Below, piece by piece: positions 14,005 through 22,738 of a stretch of DNA of 25,713 nucleotides (its first letter is position 1; each line of letters begins with the position of its first letter). The position numbers were made by a program, and so were the translations under genes. The stretch is from Rhodobiaceae bacterium UBA6963 (GTDB taxonomy: Bacteria; Pseudomonadota; Alphaproteobacteria; RS24). The notes under the pieces were generated by a model that was not told the origin of the DNA, did no database searches, and saw only the letters and a list, made by a program, of their open reading frames with translations. The stretch spans positions 1 through 25,713 of the forward strand of contig DJZB01000056.1 in assembly GCA_002450335.1 (NCBI GenBank). The letters are read 5' to 3'.

Positions 14005-15024
14005 TTAAAAGTTTTCTTCAAACCTTTTGGCAAGTTCTTCAATGTTTTCAGGTGGCCATGTAGGTACTTCCATACCCAGATGAAGGCTCATTTCTGAAAG
14101 CACTTCTTTGATTTCATTCAAGGATTTACGACCAAAGTTTGGTGTCCGCAGCATTTCTGCTTCGGACTTTTGAATCAAATCACCGATATAAACTATATTG
14201 TCGTTTTTCAGGCAATTAGCGGATCTAACTGACAATTCAAGCTCGTCAACTTTCTTCAACAAAGCCGCACTGAAACCAATTTCTTCGGCAACTGACACAG
14301 TTTCCGGAACTTGCTCAGGCTCTTCAAAGTTGATGAATGTCTGTAACTGGTCTTGCAGAATTCTAGCAGCCAATGCAAGAGCGTCTTCAGGTGTGACTGA
14401 ACCGTCTGTTTCAATATCCATAGTCAGCTTGTCATAATCAAGGACCTGACCTTCACGTGTGTTTTCAACATTGTAGGAAACACGACGCACCGGGCTGTAA
14501 AGACTATCTACAGGAATGAGCCCGATAGGCGCATCATCCGGACGGTTTTGCTCGGCTTGTACATAGCCGTTACCTGTATTGACAGTGAATTCAAAACGGA
14601 CATCAGCACCATCATCCAGCGTGCAAAGCACAAGATCAGGGTTAAGGATTTCAACGTCAGCGATTTCTTCAATATCGCCGGCTGTAACAACACCCGGGCC
14701 TTTTTTGCTCAGGATCATGCGTTTCACGCCTTCGCTGTGGCAATTGACGGACATCTGCTTAATGTTCAGAACAATATCCGTAATATCTTCACGCACACCC
14801 GCAATGGATGAGAATTCATGCAGAACACCGTCGATTTGAACGGAAACAACGGCTGCACCTTGAATAGAAGACAACAAAATACGGCGTAGGGCATTACCCA
14901 ATGTTAGACCAAAACCACGCTCAAGTGGTTCGGCAACGATGCGCACGTGGCGATTGCTGTCATGACCGGGAACAATATCCAGTTTTGTAGGCTTGATAAG
15001 CTCTTGCCAGTTATTCTGTATCAT
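14005..15024 (-). CDS. rpoA: RNA polymerase alpha subunit (339 aa)
   Basis: The N-terminal domain (residues 1 to about 235) dimerises and nucleates beta and beta'; GFGLTLGNALRRILLSSIQG is its hallmark. The C-terminal domain (about 255-330), which binds UP elements and activators, has LSVRSANCLKNDNI and PNFGRKSLNEIKE. The linker is acidic (FEEPEQVPETVSVAEE). GAGGAG precedes the ATG. Its place between rpsK and rplQ, with no rpsD, is the usual alphaproteobacterial order. Confidence 0.98.
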   Translation of the reverse strand: MIQNNWQELIKPTKLDIVPGHDSNRHVRIVAEPLERGFGLTLGNALRRILLSSIQGAAVVSVQIDGVLHEFSSIAGVREDITDIVLNIKQMSVNCHSEGVKRMILSKKGPGVVTAGDIEEIADVEILNPDLVLCTLDDGADVRFEFTVNTGNGYVQAEQNRPDDAPIGLIPVDSLYSPVRRVSYNVENTREGQVLDYDKLTMDIETDGSVTPEDALALAARILQDQLQTFINFEEPEQVPETVSVAEEIGFSAALLKKVDELELSVRSANCLKNDNIVYIGDLIQKSEAEMLRTPNFGRKSLNEIKEVLSEMSLHLGMEVPTWPPENIEELAKRFEENF

Positions 15025-15058
15025 GGCGGCTCCTCTTAAAGGTTAATGGCTTCAGTAA

Positions 15059-15448
15059 TTAGACGCGACGGCGTTTTGGCGGACGACATCCATTATGTGG
15101 AATTGGTGTTACGTCACGAATGCTGGTGATCGTAAAACCGATAGATTGTAAGGCACGGAGGGCTGACTCACGGCCCGAACCAGGCCCCTTAACATTCACT
15201 TCAAGGGTTTTCATACCGTGATCCATAGCCTTTTTACCGGCTTCTTCGGCAGCAACTTGCGCAGCATAAGGTGTGGATTTACGCGACCCTTTAAAGCCCA
15301 TGGCACCCGCAGAACACCAAGCAACAGCGTTACCTTGAGCATCTGAAATGGTAATCATGGTGTTATTAAAGGTAGAATTGACATGCGCCACACCGGAAGT
15401 GATGTTTTTTCGCTCTCTGCGGCGGACTCGGGTTTTATCAGTAACCAT
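15059..15448 (-). CDS. rpsK: 30S ribosomal protein S11 (129 aa)
   Basis: Platform protein near the mRNA exit. HVNSTFNNTMITISD, WCSAGAMGFKGSRKSTPYAA and the C-terminal PIPHNGCRPPKRRRV match the family in full. It lies 12 bp after rpsM. Confidence 0.98.
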   Translation of the reverse strand: MVTDKTRVRRRERKNITSGVAHVNSTFNNTMITISDAQGNAVAWCSAGAMGFKGSRKSTPYAAQVAAEEAGKKAMDHGMKTLEVNVKGPGSGRESALRALQSIGFTITSIRDVTPIPHNGCRPPKRRRV

Positions 15449-15460
15449 AAAACAGTTCCT

Positions 15461-15829
15461 CTACTTTTTCTTACCGGCAATAGGTTTCGCAGGACCCTTG
15501 CGTGTACGTGCATTAGTATGTGTGCGCTGACCGCGAACGGGCAGATTACGACGATGACGAAGACCGCGATAAACACCTAAATCAAGCAAGCGCTTGATGT
15601 TCATGGCAATTTCACGCCTTAAGTCACCTTCAACGGTATAGTCACCGTCAATGGTTTCACGGATTTTAATGACTTCTGCATCGGAAAGCTCATTGACTCT
15701 CCGCTCCGGCATAATGCCGACTTTTTCACAAATTTCCTTGGCTTTCGTGTCGCCAATGCCGTGAATATAAGTCAGGGCAATCACTACACGCTTGGCAGTC
15801 GGAATATTTACACCTGCTATACGAGCCAC
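15461..15829 (-). CDS. rpsM: 30S ribosomal protein S13 (122 aa)
   Basis: Head protein contacting the P-site tRNA and the large subunit. MARIAGVNIP, ALTYIHGIG and the basic tail RTHTNARTRKGPAK identify it. The start codon is GTG at 15829, with GAGGAG ahead of it at normal spacing. It is the first gene after the internal promoter at 15926-15960. Confidence 0.98.
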   Translation of the reverse strand: MARIAGVNIPTAKRVVIALTYIHGIGDTKAKEICEKVGIMPERRVNELSDAEVIKIRETIDGDYTVEGDLRREIAMNIKRLLDLGVYRGLRHRRNLPVRGQRTHTNARTRKGPAKPIAGKKK

Positions 15830-15925
15830 TTAATTCTCCTCATCTCCGTAAGGGAGTGGAAACTGCAGTCAAAGAAACAGCTGAATAGCCCCAACTGTTA
15901 GACATTTCTGCAACATGTCACCGAA

Positions 15926-15960
15926 AAACGGGATTATAAAAACTTCCGCCCAACAGTCAA
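15926..15960 (-). promoter_or_regulatory. Sigma70-type promoter for rpsM-rpsK-rpoA-rplQ
   Basis: On the minus strand TTGACT (15960-15955) and TATAAT (15938-15933) are 16 bp apart, close to full consensus, with transcription expected to start near 15926. It lies in the only long gap of the ribosomal block, about 100 bp upstream of the rpsM GTG. The leader contains a short inverted repeat (AACAG...CTGTT, about 15878-15899) that could be regulatory. Confidence 0.7.
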
Positions 15961-15984
15961 CTTGTTTCCCCTACCTTATCCTTT

Positions 15985-16557
15985 CTAAAGTCCTAAAATC
16001 TCTACAATTTCTTCAGTCACGGTATCCATATCCTGCATACCGTCAACATGCTTAACCAAACCTTTTTGCGCATAATATTCTGACACTGGCGCAGTTTGTT
16101 CTTCATATACTTCTAAGCGATGTGCCAACGCTTCCTCATTATCGTCATCACGCGGCCCACCTTCAGTTTGGGCAGATCTGATGCGAATACGCTCAAGCAA
16201 CTTATTATGATCAACTTTAAGCTCCAGAACCGTATCCAGCGCCATGCCTTTATCACTTAACATGGCATCAAGCGCTTCGGCTTGAGCAATATTTCTTGGA
16301 AATCCGTCCAGAATGAAACCGTCAGCACAATCCGGAGCTTCAATGCGATCGGATATAATGCCGACAACAACTTCATCCGGCACAAGATCACCGCGCGCCA
16401 TAATATCTTTGGCTTTGAGGCCAATTTCTGTTTCAGCAGCGACGGCGGCACGCAACATATCTCCAGTCGAAAGCTGACGAAGATTGTGGTTACTCTCCAG
16501 CCGTGCGGCCTGAGTTCCCTTACCGGCACCCGGAGGGCCTAAGAAAATAAGTTTCAT
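15985..16557 (-). CDS. adk: Adenylate kinase, short-LID form (190 aa)
   Basis: Converts ATP and AMP to two ADP. It has the P-loop LGPPGAGKGTQ, the AMP-site LSTGDMLRAAV and DGFPRNIAQAEAL. The LID is short, with no Cys tetrad and few residues between LERIRIR and the final helix, so it lacks the zinc LID of longer bacterial forms. The ATG overlaps the secY stop by four bases (ATGA). The 155-bp gap after it carries the alpha-operon promoter. Confidence 0.97.
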   Translation of the reverse strand: MKLIFLGPPGAGKGTQAARLESNHNLRQLSTGDMLRAAVAAETEIGLKAKDIMARGDLVPDEVVVGIISDRIEAPDCADGFILDGFPRNIAQAEALDAMLSDKGMALDTVLELKVDHNKLLERIRIRSAQTEGGPRDDDNEEALAHRLEVYEEQTAPVSEYYAQKGLVKHVDGMQDMDTVTEEIVEILGL

Positions 16558-17888
16558 CGTCGAGACCTCCCAACACGGGACTGCTTAATCAACCCTTCAT
16601 ATTGGTGGGCGAAAAGGTGGCTCTGTACTTGACTGACAGTATCCATAGTCACACTGACCACAATCAACAATGATGTTCCACCAAGATAGAACGGCACACT
16701 GTATTGATTAATCAAAATTTCTGGCAGGAGACATACAAGTGTCAAATAAAGCGCACCAACCACAGTCAAACGGGTAAGCACCTTATCGAGATATTCTGCC
16801 GTTCTCTCACCCGGACGGATGCCCGGAATAAAACCACCACTTCGCTTCAGATTGTCCGCTGTGTCAGACGGATTAAAGACAATCGAGGTATAGAAGAAGC
16901 AGAAGAAAATGATCCCGCCGGCATAAAGAGCCATATAAAGCGGTTGGCCACGACCCAACATTGCCGTCACATTGCCCAACAAATCTGAACCACCAGTGCC
17001 GGAGAAATTGGCAACAGTGATTGGCAATAACAAAAGAGATGAGGCAAAAATCGGCGGAATAACACCGGCGACATTCAGCTTCAATGGCAAATGGGAGTTT
17101 TCTCCACCTGTCATTTTGTTGCCGACCTGACGCTTGGGATATTGGACAATCAAACGACGCTGAGCCCGCTCCATGAAAACGATAAAGGCGATAACCACAG
17201 CAACCATGACAAGAAGCATCAGAATAACCAGCGTAGACAATGCGCCCTGGCGACCTAGTTCAAGTGTGCTGACCAGCGCTCCCGGAAGTTCAGCGACGAT
17301 ACCTGCGAAAATAATCAGTGATATGCCGTTACCGACGCCCCGTGCAGTTATTTGCTCGCCGAGCCACATCAAAAAAACTGTACCCCCAACAAGCGTAATA
17401 ACAGCGCTGATTTCAAAGAAAACACCGGGGTTGATAACAATACCTTCAGCCCGTTCAAGACCAACAGCAATACCGAAACCTTGCATCGCTGCAAGCACAA
17501 CCGTGCCATAGCGGGTATATTGGTTAATCTGTTTGCGCCCCTGTTCGCCACCTTCTTTTTTGAGATGCTCAAGATGAGGCACTGCCGATGTCAGCAACTG
17601 AATAATAATGGAAGCCGTAATATAAGGCATGATGTTCAAAGCAAAGATAGCCATCCGACCGACAGCCCCGCCTGCGAACAGGTTGAACATACCAATGATA
17701 CCGCCCTGGTTTTGCTGAAAAAGCGCATTCACGGCTTGTGGATCAACACCGGGCAATGGAATATAGGTACCGAGGCGATAGATTAGCAGCGCACCAAGTG
17801 TGAACCAGATACGTTGTTTCAGTTCCGTCGCGCCCCTAAAGGAAGACAGGCTGAGATTTGCTGCTAATTGCTCTGCTGCTGAAGCCAT
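16554..17888 (-). CDS. secY: Protein translocase subunit SecY (444 aa)
   Basis: The channel-forming inner-membrane subunit of SecYEG. About ten hydrophobic segments are visible. LGTYIPLPGVDP lies at the first helix, NIMPYITASIIIQLLT at the plug/TM2 region, KMTGGENSHLPLKLNVAGVI in the large cytoplasmic loop and SGGFIPGIRPGERTAEYL ahead of TM9. The length is standard. It begins 19 bp after rplO. Confidence 0.98.
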   Translation of the reverse strand: MASAAEQLAANLSLSSFRGATELKQRIWFTLGALLIYRLGTYIPLPGVDPQAVNALFQQNQGGIIGMFNLFAGGAVGRMAIFALNIMPYITASIIIQLLTSAVPHLEHLKKEGGEQGRKQINQYTRYGTVVLAAMQGFGIAVGLERAEGIVINPGVFFEISAVITLVGGTVFLMWLGEQITARGVGNGISLIIFAGIVAELPGALVSTLELGRQGALSTLVILMLLVMVAVVIAFIVFMERAQRRLIVQYPKRQVGNKMTGGENSHLPLKLNVAGVIPPIFASSLLLLPITVANFSGTGGSDLLGNVTAMLGRGQPLYMALYAGGIIFFCFFYTSIVFNPSDTADNLKRSGGFIPGIRPGERTAEYLDKVLTRLTVVGALYLTLVCLLPEILINQYSVPFYLGGTSLLIVVSVTMDTVSQVQSHLFAHQYEGLIKQSRVGRSRR

Positions 17889-17907
17889 TTTACGCCCTGA
17901 TTAAGCC

Positions 17908-18531
17908 TTACTCACTCTGATTATCTTCGGTATCTGCATCATCGGAAGCAGTCTCCTCTGCGGGAGCCTCTTCTTCTGCGGCAGTTTCTTCTACATCTGC
18001 TTCAGCTTTTTTTGTGGCTTTCTTTTTGGCCTTTTTTTCAGCTTTCGCATCATCTTCGCCTTCGCTTGGTGCGGGGGCGAGAACTGTAATTTTGCCGCCC
18101 AGTTTTTCAATTGCCTCTCTTGCAGAAGCTGAAACACCAAAAACTTCAAAATCTAACTTTGTTTTCAATTCGCCATTACCAATAATGCGGACACCATCAA
18201 GCTCGCGGCGGATAACACCGGCACTTTTAAGGCTTGCAGTATTTACGGCATCAGATGCGTTCAATTTGCCGGCATCCAAAGCTTGCTGAAGACGACCAAG
18301 ATTAACCGCATTCAGTTTTTTTGGATTTGGAACATTAAAGCCGCGTTTTGGTAAACGCATGTGAAGTGGCATTTGCCCGCCTTCAAAGCCTTTAATGGAA
18401 ACGCCGGAACGTGATTTTTGACCTTTTACACCACGCCCAGCGGTTTTACCTTTACCGGATGACGTTCCGCGACCAACACGAACACGTGTTTTACGCGCGC
18501 CTTGATTATCTCTTAATTCATTGAGTCTCAT
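17908..18531 (-). CDS. rplO: 50S ribosomal protein L15 with long charged tail (207 aa)
   Basis: L15 is an early assembly protein of the large subunit. MRLNELRDNQGARK, GRGTSSGKGKTAGRGVKGQK and FEGGQMPLHMRLPKRGF are typical. The normal protein ends near residue 155 (GGKITVLAP). Here about 50 more residues follow: first Lys/Ala-rich (KAEKKAKKKATKKAE), then Glu/Asp/Ala-rich to the end. The tail is low-complexity, probably disordered, and has opposite charge in its two halves. Confidence 0.97.
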   Translation of the reverse strand: MRLNELRDNQGARKTRVRVGRGTSSGKGKTAGRGVKGQKSRSGVSIKGFEGGQMPLHMRLPKRGFNVPNPKKLNAVNLGRLQQALDAGKLNASDAVNTASLKSAGVIRRELDGVRIIGNGELKTKLDFEVFGVSASAREAIEKLGGKITVLAPAPSEGEDDAKAEKKAKKKATKKAEADVEETAAEEEAPAEETASDDADTEDNQSE

Positions 18532-18548
18532 AGTCAGTCTCCAGGCCC

Positions 18549-18740
18549 TCAGGCGTCTTCCACAATACGAACAAGGTGCGCGACTTTGGCAATCATGCCC
18601 CGCACAGCCGGCGTATCTTCTAAAGTTTTACGGCGATGCATTTTATTCAGCCCCAGACCAACAAGCGTCGCACGCTGATCCTCAGGTCTCCCAATCGGGC
18701 TACCGGTTTGCTCTACAGTCACTGTATTTTTCTTCGCCAT
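18549..18740 (-). CDS. rpmD: 50S ribosomal protein L30 (63 aa)
   Basis: The core VEQTGSPIGRPEDQRATLVGLGLNK-type segment (here Q-T-G-S-P-I-G-R) and HRRKTLEDTPAVRGMI are diagnostic. Two ATGs are adjacent; the second (18740) is six bases from GGAG, while the first is only three away, so the second is preferred. Confidence 0.95.
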   Translation of the reverse strand: MAKKNTVTVEQTGSPIGRPEDQRATLVGLGLNKMHRRKTLEDTPAVRGMIAKVAHLVRIVEDA

Positions 18741-18757
18741 CATTCGCTCCTTACCGA

Positions 18758-19312
18758 TTATGCGTCGGCAGCATCTACCCCGCGACGGGAAATAATATCT
18801 GAAACCTTCTTGCCACGACGTGCAGCAATCTGGCGCGGGCTTGCTTGCTTGCTTAAGGCATCAATCGTAGCGTGAACCATATTATAGGGATTAGACGTCC
18901 CGATTGATTTTGCGACAACATCCTGCATACCCAATACTTCAAACACCGCACGCATCGGACCACCGGCAATAATGCCTGTTCCTGGAGGTGCTGCACGAAG
19001 GAGCACCTTACCTGCACCATGATGACCACGAATATCATGATGTAATGTCCGGCCTTCACGAAGAGGCACACGGATCATTTTGCGCTTTGCGGCTTCGGTT
19101 GCTTTACGAATAGCCTCAGGAACTTCACGCGCTTTACCAAGCCCATAACCAACCCGACCTTTTTGATCACCAACAACAACAAGTGCAGCGAAACCAAACC
19201 GGCGACCACCTTTGACCACCTTGGCAACACGGTTAATGTGCACAAGCTTATCAATAAACTCGTTGTCGCGATCGTCGTCGCGGTTATCTTTACGATTATC
19301 ACCTCTAGCCAC
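18758..19312 (-). CDS. rpsE: 30S ribosomal protein S5 (184 aa)
   Basis: Decoding-fidelity protein. A charged N-terminus rich in Asp/Arg/Asn precedes the double-stranded-RNA-binding-like domain (VHINRVAKVVKGGRRFGFAA) and the C-terminal domain with LLRAAPPGTGIIAGGPMRAV. The length is normal. It lies between rplR and rpmD as expected. Confidence 0.98.
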   Translation of the reverse strand: MARGDNRKDNRDDDRDNEFIDKLVHINRVAKVVKGGRRFGFAALVVVGDQKGRVGYGLGKAREVPEAIRKATEAAKRKMIRVPLREGRTLHHDIRGHHGAGKVLLRAAPPGTGIIAGGPMRAVFEVLGMQDVVAKSIGTSNPYNMVHATIDALSKQASPRQIAARRGKKVSDIISRRGVDAADA

Positions 19313-19324
19313 GAGTCAGTCTCC

Positions 19325-19681
19325 TTAAAATTTTAAGCCGGCTTCACGCGCGGCTTCGGCAAGAGCTTTAACTCTGCCATGAAATAGATATCCGCCACGA
19401 TCAAAAATAACCGTTTCAACGCCGGCTGTTTTGGCTCTCTCAGCAACTAATTTGCCGACCAGACCTGCAGCCTCTTTATTAGAACCCTTCTGCCCGGAAA
19501 AATCCTTATCCTTTGTGGAAGCAGCGGCTACCGTTACACCATTCTCATCGTCGATGACTTGGGCATAGATATGCTGAGACGACCTGAAAACCGACAATCT
19601 GGGCTTACCATTAGCCAGCTTTCTCAGACGCATTCTAACGCGTCTTTTCCGTCTCTCATCTTTTGAAATCTTCTTCACCAT
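19325..19681 (-). CDS. rplR: 50S ribosomal protein L18 (118 aa)
   Basis: 5S rRNA-binding protein. RRKRRVRMRLRKLANGKPRL, SVFRSSQHIYAQVIDD and FDRGGYLFHGRVKALAEAAR identify it. It follows rplF by nine bases. Confidence 0.98.
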   Translation of the reverse strand: MVKKISKDERRKRRVRMRLRKLANGKPRLSVFRSSQHIYAQVIDDENGVTVAAASTKDKDFSGQKGSNKEAAGLVGKLVAERAKTAGVETVIFDRGGYLFHGRVKALAEAAREAGLKF

Positions 19682-19690
19682 AGCGAAATC

Positions 19691-20224
19691 CTATTTCTTC
19701 TTACCTTCTTTACGGAAGATATACTCACCGACATATCTAACACCCTTGCCCTTATAAGGTTCCGGTGGACGATATGAGCGTATCTCAGCAGCGACCTGCC
19801 CAACTTTTTGTTTATCAATTCCCGACACCGTGATTTCGGTCTGGGACGGGCATTCAACTTTGATACCCTCAGGAACGGCAAAATCAACATCGTGACTGAA
19901 ACCAAGGCTAAGCTTTAGCTTCTGACCTTGAATTTGCGCACGATAACCAACACCTTGCAGTTCGAGTTTTTTCTCAAAACCCTCTGAGACACCTGTTACC
20001 AAATTAGCAACTGTTGAACGGCTCAAGCCCCAAAAACTTCTAGCTGCTTGAGACTTTTCCTTCGGGCTGACAAGAATACCTTCATCTGTCTGCTCAATTG
20101 CAATCAAGTCAGATAATACGGCATTCATTTCACCCTTAGGGCCTTTAACAGCCAATGCCTGTCCGTTGAGGCTAACCTCAACGCCACCGGGTACAGGAAC
20201 AGGTTTTTTACCAATGCGAGACAT
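19691..20224 (-). CDS. rplF: 50S ribosomal protein L6 (177 aa)
   Basis: Large-subunit protein near the factor-binding site. MSRIGKKPVPVPGGVEV, the GVGYRAQIQGQKLKLSLGFSH repeat and the C-terminal PEPYKGKGVRYVGE are all present. The length equals that of the family. Confidence 0.98.
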   Translation of the reverse strand: MSRIGKKPVPVPGGVEVSLNGQALAVKGPKGEMNAVLSDLIAIEQTDEGILVSPKEKSQAARSFWGLSRSTVANLVTGVSEGFEKKLELQGVGYRAQIQGQKLKLSLGFSHDVDFAVPEGIKVECPSQTEITVSGIDKQKVGQVAAEIRSYRPPEPYKGKGVRYVGEYIFRKEGKKK

Positions 20225-20259
20225 TTCTTTTCCTCATAGAATTCTCAAATTAAGCCCCA

Positions 20260-20658
20260 TCAGAAGATGCGGCAGAGAACCTCCCCACCAACATTGTTTT
20301 CACGCGCAGCAGTGTCAGACATGACCCCTTTTGGCGTAGATAAAATTGAAATACCAAGACCGTTTTGAACAACAGGCATGGTTTTTACAGATGAATACAC
20401 ACGGCGACCGGGTTTTGAAACGCGTTGAATATCCTGAATGACGGGACGCCCTTCATGATATTTCAGCTCGATTTCAAGCTCAGCCATTGTGCCGGTAAAC
20501 TGTTTTTCGGAATATCCGCGGATATATCCTTCATCCTTCAGCACATCCAGCACCCAACGGCGCAGTTTTGAAGATGGGGAGATAACACTCGACTTGCCAC
20601 GCATTTGAGCGTTGCGAATACGTGTGAGCATGTCACCAAGAGGATCGTTTAAGTTCAT
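20260..20658 (-). CDS. rpsH: 30S ribosomal protein S8 (132 aa)
   Basis: 16S rRNA central-domain binder. NDPLGDMLTRIRNAQM, the SKPGRRVYSS block and GISILSTPKGVMSD with the final GGEVLCRIF are diagnostic. In E. coli S8 represses its own operon; I see no matching mRNA site that I can support here. Confidence 0.98.
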   Translation of the reverse strand: MNLNDPLGDMLTRIRNAQMRGKSSVISPSSKLRRWVLDVLKDEGYIRGYSEKQFTGTMAELEIELKYHEGRPVIQDIQRVSKPGRRVYSSVKTMPVVQNGLGISILSTPKGVMSDTAARENNVGGEVLCRIF

Positions 20659-20668
20659 AATACTTTCC

Positions 20669-20974
20669 CTACCAGCTCGACTTAACCATACCCGGAATCT
20701 GACCTTTAGAGGCCAAATCTCTCAACGAGATCCGGGACATGTTCAATTTTCTGTAATATCCACGTGGGCGACCAGTCACACCACAACGGTTGCGCACACG
20801 CGACTTGGCCGAATTGCGCGGGAGTTCTGCAAGCTTGAGACGCGCTTTGAAACGCTCCTCATTTGTCAGCGACTCATCCTTGGCCGTAGCCAGCAATTCC
20901 GCACGCTTGGCAGCATATTTATCCGCCAATCGGATACGTTTTTTATTACGTTCTACAGAGCTTTTTTTAGCCAT
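20669..20974 (-). CDS. rpsN: 30S ribosomal protein S14, zinc-free form (101 aa)
   Basis: MAKKSSVERNKKR, RNSAKSRVRNRCGVTGRPRG and the final MVKSSW identify S14. The length of 101 aa and a single Cys mark the long, zinc-independent type. Confidence 0.98.
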   Translation of the reverse strand: MAKKSSVERNKKRIRLADKYAAKRAELLATAKDESLTNEERFKARLKLAELPRNSAKSRVRNRCGVTGRPRGYYRKLNMSRISLRDLASKGQIPGMVKSSW

Positions 20975-20995
20975 AACTACCTCTCTCCGCTCTCG

Positions 20996-21559
20996 TCAGT
21001 TCTTGTCCGAGAACGGAAAATTAAATGCACGAAGAAGTTCACGAGCTTCATCATCTGAAGTCGCTGTTGTGCAAACAATAACATCCATTCCCCAGATTGT
21101 ATCGACTTTGTCATAGTCGATTTCCGGAAACACAATATGTTCTTTCAGGCCCATCGCATAATTGCCATTGCCGTCAAAACTTTTGGGATTAAGACCTCTA
21201 AAGTCACGCACACGCGGCAATGCGATGGTAACCAGACGGTCAATAAATTCGTACATATTCGCCTTGCGAAGCGTAACTTTGACACCCAGTGGCATATCTT
21301 CACGCACTTTAAATGTCGCGATAGAATTACGGGCACGTGTGACAACAGGCTTTTGACCCGCAATCAGTTCCATATCAGCATAGGCAGCCTTCACTTTTTT
21401 AGTGTCTGTGGTGGCTTCACCAATACCCATATTCAGAACAACCTTATCAAGCTTAGGCACTTGCATCGGGTTGGCATAGCTGAACTGTTCAGTCAGCTGG
21501 GCGCGAACGCTATCGTCATAGTGCGTCTTAAGACGTGGAATGTAATCTGCTTCAGCCAT
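20996..21559 (-). CDS. rplE: 50S ribosomal protein L5 (187 aa)
   Basis: 5S rRNA-binding protein contacting the P-site tRNA. PKLDKVVLNMGIGEA, AGQKPVVTRARNSIATFKVR and NYAMGLKEHIVFPEI are typical. The frame is open to 21706, but the extra 49 residues do not belong. The ATG at 21559 has AGGAG nine bases upstream, gives the family length, and overlaps the end of rplX by eight bases. Confidence 0.97.
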   Translation of the reverse strand: MAEADYIPRLKTHYDDSVRAQLTEQFSYANPMQVPKLDKVVLNMGIGEATTDTKKVKAAYADMELIAGQKPVVTRARNSIATFKVREDMPLGVKVTLRKANMYEFIDRLVTIALPRVRDFRGLNPKSFDGNGNYAMGLKEHIVFPEIDYDKVDTIWGMDVIVCTTATSDDEARELLRAFNFPFSDKN

Positions 21560-21875
21560 CGATGACATCTCCTGACTTTTTGGCAAATCTTTGTTTTTTG
21601 CCGTCTTTATCAAATTGATACCCGACCCGACTTGGCGCCCCATCTTTAGGATCGGCAATAGCAAGGTTAGAAATATGAATTTTAGATTCGCGCGCGATGA
21701 TGCCACCCTCAGTCTGGGCAGATTGGCGCTGGTGACGCTTCACAATATTCACGCCTTGCACAAGCGCACGGTTTTCTGTTGGAAACACACCAAGAACCTC
21801 GCCCGATTTACCTTTATCGCGACCGGCCAACACAACGACCTTATCACCTTTTTTAATTTTCAATTTTGTCGGCAT
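21552..21875 (-). CDS. rplX: 50S ribosomal protein L24 (107 aa)
   Basis: Assembly initiator with a KOW motif (KIKKGDKVVVLAGRDKGKSG) at the N-terminus, then ALVQGVNIVKRH. Its ATG shares one base with the rplN stop. Confidence 0.98.
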   Translation of the reverse strand: MPTKLKIKKGDKVVVLAGRDKGKSGEVLGVFPTENRALVQGVNIVKRHQRQSAQTEGGIIARESKIHISNLAIADPKDGAPSRVGYQFDKDGKKQRFAKKSGDVIDG

Positions 21876-22243
21876 TACAGAACCTCCGGCGCAAGAGAAA
21901 CAATTTTCATATGGTTAGTTGCTCTTAATTCACGCGTAACCGGGCCAAAAATTCTTGTACCCACCGGCTCACCTGAATTATTCACAAGAACGGCTGCGTT
22001 TCTGTCAAAGCGGATGACACTTCCATCATTGCGACGAATTTCTTTTGCTGTGCGAACAATGACCGCATGCATAACGTCACCTTTTTTCACGCGACCGCGC
22101 GGAATTGCTTCCTTTACGCTTACCACGATTGTGTCACCAATCCCGGCGCTCATGCGTTTTGAGCCTCCGAGAACCTTGATGCACTGCACCCGTCGAGCAC
22201 CCGAATTGTCGGCAACGTCCAGATTTGTTTGCATCTGTATCAT
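21875..22243 (-). CDS. rplN: 50S ribosomal protein L14 (122 aa)
   Basis: MIQMQTNLDVADNSGARRVQ and VVSVKEAIPRGRVKKGDVMH are diagnostic, and the length of 122 aa is exactly that of the family. L14 sits at the subunit interface and contacts 16S rRNA. Confidence 0.98.
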   Translation of the reverse strand: MIQMQTNLDVADNSGARRVQCIKVLGGSKRMSAGIGDTIVVSVKEAIPRGRVKKGDVMHAVIVRTAKEIRRNDGSVIRFDRNAAVLVNNSGEPVGTRIFGPVTRELRATNHMKIVSLAPEVL

Positions 22244-22268
22244 TGTATTATTCCTTACCTAGCCTCAA

Positions 22269-22499
22269 CTATTCCGTTATGACTTCCCAGCATTTCAGCT
22301 TGGAAATCGGACGACATTCCCGGATACGAACAGTATCACCTGTCTTGAACTGATTATCAGCATCATGAACGTGGTACTTCTTCGATTTACGAACGGTCTT
22401 TTTCATCACAGGGTCTGTCAGACGACGCTCAACCCGAACAACAACAGTTTTGTCGGTTTTATCGCTGACAACAGTTCCTTGTAGAATACGTTTTGGCAT
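22269..22499 (-). CDS. rpsQ: 30S ribosomal protein S17 (76 aa)
   Basis: MPKRILQGTVVSDKTDKTVV and KYHVHDADNQFKTGDTVRI with ECRPISKLKCW identify S17, a primary 16S rRNA binder. It lies 27 bp after rpmC. Confidence 0.98.
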   Translation of the reverse strand: MPKRILQGTVVSDKTDKTVVVRVERRLTDPVMKKTVRKSKKYHVHDADNQFKTGDTVRIRECRPISKLKCWEVITE

Positions 22500-22526
22500 T
22501 TCTATCTAGTCCTCAATTAAACGACC

Positions 22527-22727
22527 CTACTCGGCCTGTTTTCCCTTAAGCTCGTTTTTAGCGGTCTGTACGCGGGCAATTTCCTTACGCACCTGACCGA
22601 TACGTGCCATATTTTCAAGCTGGCCTGACGCTTTCTGGAAACGCAGATTGAACTGCTCTTTTTTCAGTTCCACCAAGCGGTCATCAAGCTGGTCGGTAGT
22701 CAAATCTCTGATTTCAGCAATCTTCAT
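22527..22727 (-). CDS. rpmC: 50S ribosomal protein L29 (66 aa)
   Basis: A two-helix protein near the tunnel exit, with LTTDQLDDRLVELKKEQFNL and RFQKASGQLENMARIGQVRK. The length is normal. Confidence 0.97.
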   Translation of the reverse strand: MKIAEIRDLTTDQLDDRLVELKKEQFNLRFQKASGQLENMARIGQVRKEIARVQTAKNELKGKQAE

Positions 22728-22738
22728 AAACCCAACTC

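Noticed and set aside
20996..21706. A 236-aa L5 with a hydrophobic N-terminal extension
   Set aside because: The extension is out-of-frame rplX sequence; a well-placed AGGAG supports the start at 21559.
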